From the NCBI RefSeq assembly GCF_009932335.1, contig NZ_BLJF01000002.1, positions 62,001-126,000 on the forward strand: 64,000 bases of DNA. Direction: 5' to 3'. Made by a program: the position numbers and the translations under genes. This DNA is from Pseudomonas asiatica (GTDB taxonomy: Bacteria > Pseudomonadota > Gammaproteobacteria > Pseudomonadales > Pseudomonadaceae). Under the pieces are notes generated by a model, which worked only from the letters and a program-made list of their open reading frames with translations, did not search any database and was not told where the DNA came from. This document shows positions 62,354-64,000 of this stretch, one piece after another (position 1 is the stretch's first letter; the number at the start of each line of letters is the position of its first letter).

Positions 62354-63930
62354 CAGTTGCTGATCGCCAGGATGCTGGCCTGGTAGGCGCCGACGAACAG
62401 GTCGAAGTCGCCGACTTCCTGCTGTTCCAGGCGCGACTGCTCGGCCAGCGAGTCGCGGGCGAGGGTTTCGAAGGCCTGCTGGCGTTCGACCGGCAGTGGC
62501 TGCTCGCGGAAGGTTTCGGCGTGAATACGACTCTGGCGCAGGGCGAACTTGACGAAGCTTTCGTTATGCTCGGTCATGCGCGCCAGCACTTGGGCCGACG
62601 GGGTCAGCGAGGCGTCGTCGACCTTGGCCTGCTGGGCATCCAGGGCATTGCCGTGCTCTGCACCGCCTTGCGCCTGGTCGAGCAGATCGGCCAGTGGCCG
62701 GATTCGCTCGATCAGCTCGCTGGCCCAGGTCTTCAGGCCGATCGGCTGGCCATTGCGGCGCAGTTCCAGGCCCGGGCGTCGGCCTTCCTTGACCACTGTC
62801 AGGAAGTTGTTGGTGCACTGGCCGCATTCGCCGTTGTCCAGTTGCGGGCTGTCTTCCAGCGCGCAGAACAGCAGGAACGCGTCGAGGAAGCGCGCCTCGG
62901 TCAGGTCGATGCCCACCGGCAGGAACGGGTTGATGTCCAGGCAACGCACTTCCACGTACTGCACGCCGCGCGAGGTCAGGGCCTGGATCGGCCGCTCGCC
63001 GGTGTAGGTGACGCGCTTGGGGCGAATGTTCGAGTAGTACTCGTTTTCGATCTGCAGGATGTTGGTGTTCAGCTGTACCCACTCGCCATCCACGTGCGTG
63101 CCGACTTCGACGTAAGGCGGGTAGGGCGTGCCCACCGCCTTGCGCAGGCTGTCGGTGTAGCTGGCCAGGTTGTTGTAGCACGGCGTGAGGCCGGCCTGGG
63201 CGTTGCTCTGGTAGCCAAGGTCGCTCATGCGCAGGCTGGTGGCGTAGGGCAGGTACAGGGTTTCGGCGTCCAGCTCTTCGAGCTGGTGCGGGCGGCCACG
63301 CAGGAAGCCTTTGTCCAGGGCCGGCGAGGCGCCGAACAGGTACATCAGCAGCCAGCTGTAGCGGCGGAAATTACGGATCAGCGCGATATAGGCCGACGAC
63401 TGGTAGTCGCGGTCGCTCTCGCTGCCGCCTTCTGCGGCGCGCAGCAACGGCCACAGCGCTTCGGGCAGCGAGAAGTTGTAATGGATACCGGCGATGCACT
63501 GCATGGTGCGGCCGTAGCGCAGGGCCAGGCCCTTGCGGTAGACATGCTTGAGCTTACCGATGTTCGAGCTGCCGTACTCGGCGATCGGGATGTCCTCCTC
63601 GGCTGGCAGCGTGCAGGGCATCGACGGGCTCCACAGATATTCGTCGCCCAGCTTGCTGTAGACGAAACGGTGGGTCTCTTCGAGGCTTTCCAGCACCTTG
63701 GCCGGGTCGGGAAGGGCCGGGGTGATGAACTCCAGCAGCGACTCGGAATAATCGGTGGTGATCTGCTCGTTGGTCAGCGCCGATCCCAGGGCTTGCGGAT
63801 GCGGGGTCTGGGCCAGGCGACCTTCGTCGGTCACGCGCAGACATTCGCGCTCAATACCGTGCAGGCACTGCTTGAGCAGGGGAAGATTGGCGCCGAGCAG
63901 GCTCAGGCGGCGGTTGAGGAGGTCGCTCAA
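62353..63930 (-). CDS. gshA: glutamate-cysteine ligase
   Basis: A 525-residue ATP-dependent ligase of the gamma-proteobacterial type. [50 protein letters not shown] and [15 protein letters not shown] are conserved. It joins glutamate and cysteine in the first step of glutathione synthesis. A TTG at 63930 (reading [12 protein letters not shown]) is chosen as the start because AAGGA lies seven bases upstream and the family usually begins this way. A GTG at 63945 would add five residues but puts the ribosome site inside the gene. The promoter lies beyond or in the last 70 bases. Confidence 0.94.
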   Translation of the reverse strand: MSDLLNRRLSLLGANLPLLKQCLHGIERECLRVTDEGRLAQTPHPQALGSALTNEQITTDYSESLLEFITPALPDPAKVLESLEETHRFVYSKLGDEYLWSPSMPCTLPAEEDIPIAEYGSSNIGKLKHVYRKGLALRYGRTMQCIAGIHYNFSLPEALWPLLRAAEGGSESDRDYQSSAYIALIRNFRRYSWLLMYLFGASPALDKGFLRGRPHQLEELDAETLYLPYATSLRMSDLGYQSNAQAGLTPCYNNLASYTDSLRKAVGTPYPPYVEVGTHVDGEWVQLNTNILQIENEYYSNIRPKRVTYTGERPIQALTSRGVQYVEVRCLDINPFLPVGIDLTEARFLDAFLLFCALEDSPQLDNGECGQCTNNFLTVVKEGRRPGLELRRNGQPIGLKTWASELIERIRPLADLLDQAQGGAEHGNALDAQQAKVDDASLTPSAQVLARMTEHNESFVKFALRQSRIHAETFREQPLPVERQQAFETLARDSLAEQSRLEQQEVGDFDLFVGAYQASILAISN

Positions 63931-64000
63931 GATGTATTCCTTCACGCGTCAGTCGCCCCAATATGGGGGTAGAGATAACGGTCTACAAGGGTAGGAAGAA

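Noticed and set aside
62206..63972. 588-codon plus-strand frame opposite gshA
   Set aside because: It is antisense to a clear glutamate-cysteine ligase gene.

Overview
The window looks like a chromosomal stretch of a fluorescent pseudomonad of the Pseudomonas putida group. The evidence is GC-rich coding DNA, dense inverted pairs of P. putida-type REP palindromes in at least fifteen places, and a recalled gene order (AprA-like flavoprotein, ferredoxin, ABC transporter, HEAT protein, gabDT, metNIQ, cystine ABC, BCCT, tau, lsfA, ssu, gshA) matching strains such as KT2440. No phage, insertion sequence, integrase or CRISPR array was seen. One tRNA, Arg(CCG), is present.

Layout. 1-10.6 kb is mixed housekeeping: an ABC-F protein cut by the left edge, a short MscS-type channel, a LysE exporter, a slipin/NfeD pair, a YbaK-type deacylase, a CBS protein, an M20 dipeptidase and three small envelope proteins. 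11.1-18.3 kb is one tightly overlapping operon: a GntR/UTRA regulator, an AprA-like flavoprotein, an AprB-like two-cluster ferredoxin, a complete sulfonate/nitrate-type ABC transporter whose binding protein carries a NosL-like tail, a HEAT-repeat protein and a DUF971 protein. This is the best candidate here for an uncharacterised system. 18.5-28.5 kb is a sulfate-ester locus resembling atsCB/atsRK/sftR/sftP/astA of P. putida S-313. 28.9-31.8 kb holds gabD and gabT. 31.9-37.6 kb holds an HDOD protein with a degenerate receiver, a diguanylate cyclase, a fatty-acid desaturase and a GGDEF-EAL protein. 37.7-44.2 kb is a MetNIQ-type transporter in one operon with a DszA-like and two DszC/SfnB-like monooxygenases. 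44.5-48.1 kb has a cystine transporter divergent from a serine acetyltransferase. A BCCT carrier, tauABCD, an OprD-family porin, the peroxiredoxin LsfA and ssuEADCBF follow. gshA with a coupled TetR gene ends the window.

How it works together. From about 18 to 61.6 kb most genes serve scavenging of sulfur from sulfate esters, sulfonates, taurine, cystine and probably thioether or sulfone compounds. Outer-membrane uptake (SftP, perhaps the porin) feeds periplasmic binding proteins and ABC importers. Dioxygenases (AtsK, TauD) and reduced-flavin monooxygenases (SsuD, the LLM and SfnB-like enzymes, with FMNH2 from SsuE) then release sulfite, or sulfate in the AtsK case. Serine acetyltransferase and GshA sit downstream in cysteine and glutathione synthesis. 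The soluble proteins of these modules are strikingly poor in Met and Cys, several having only the initiator Met and no Cys, which fits expression during sulfur starvation. The AprAB-like enzyme pair is rich in both, so its physiology may be different.
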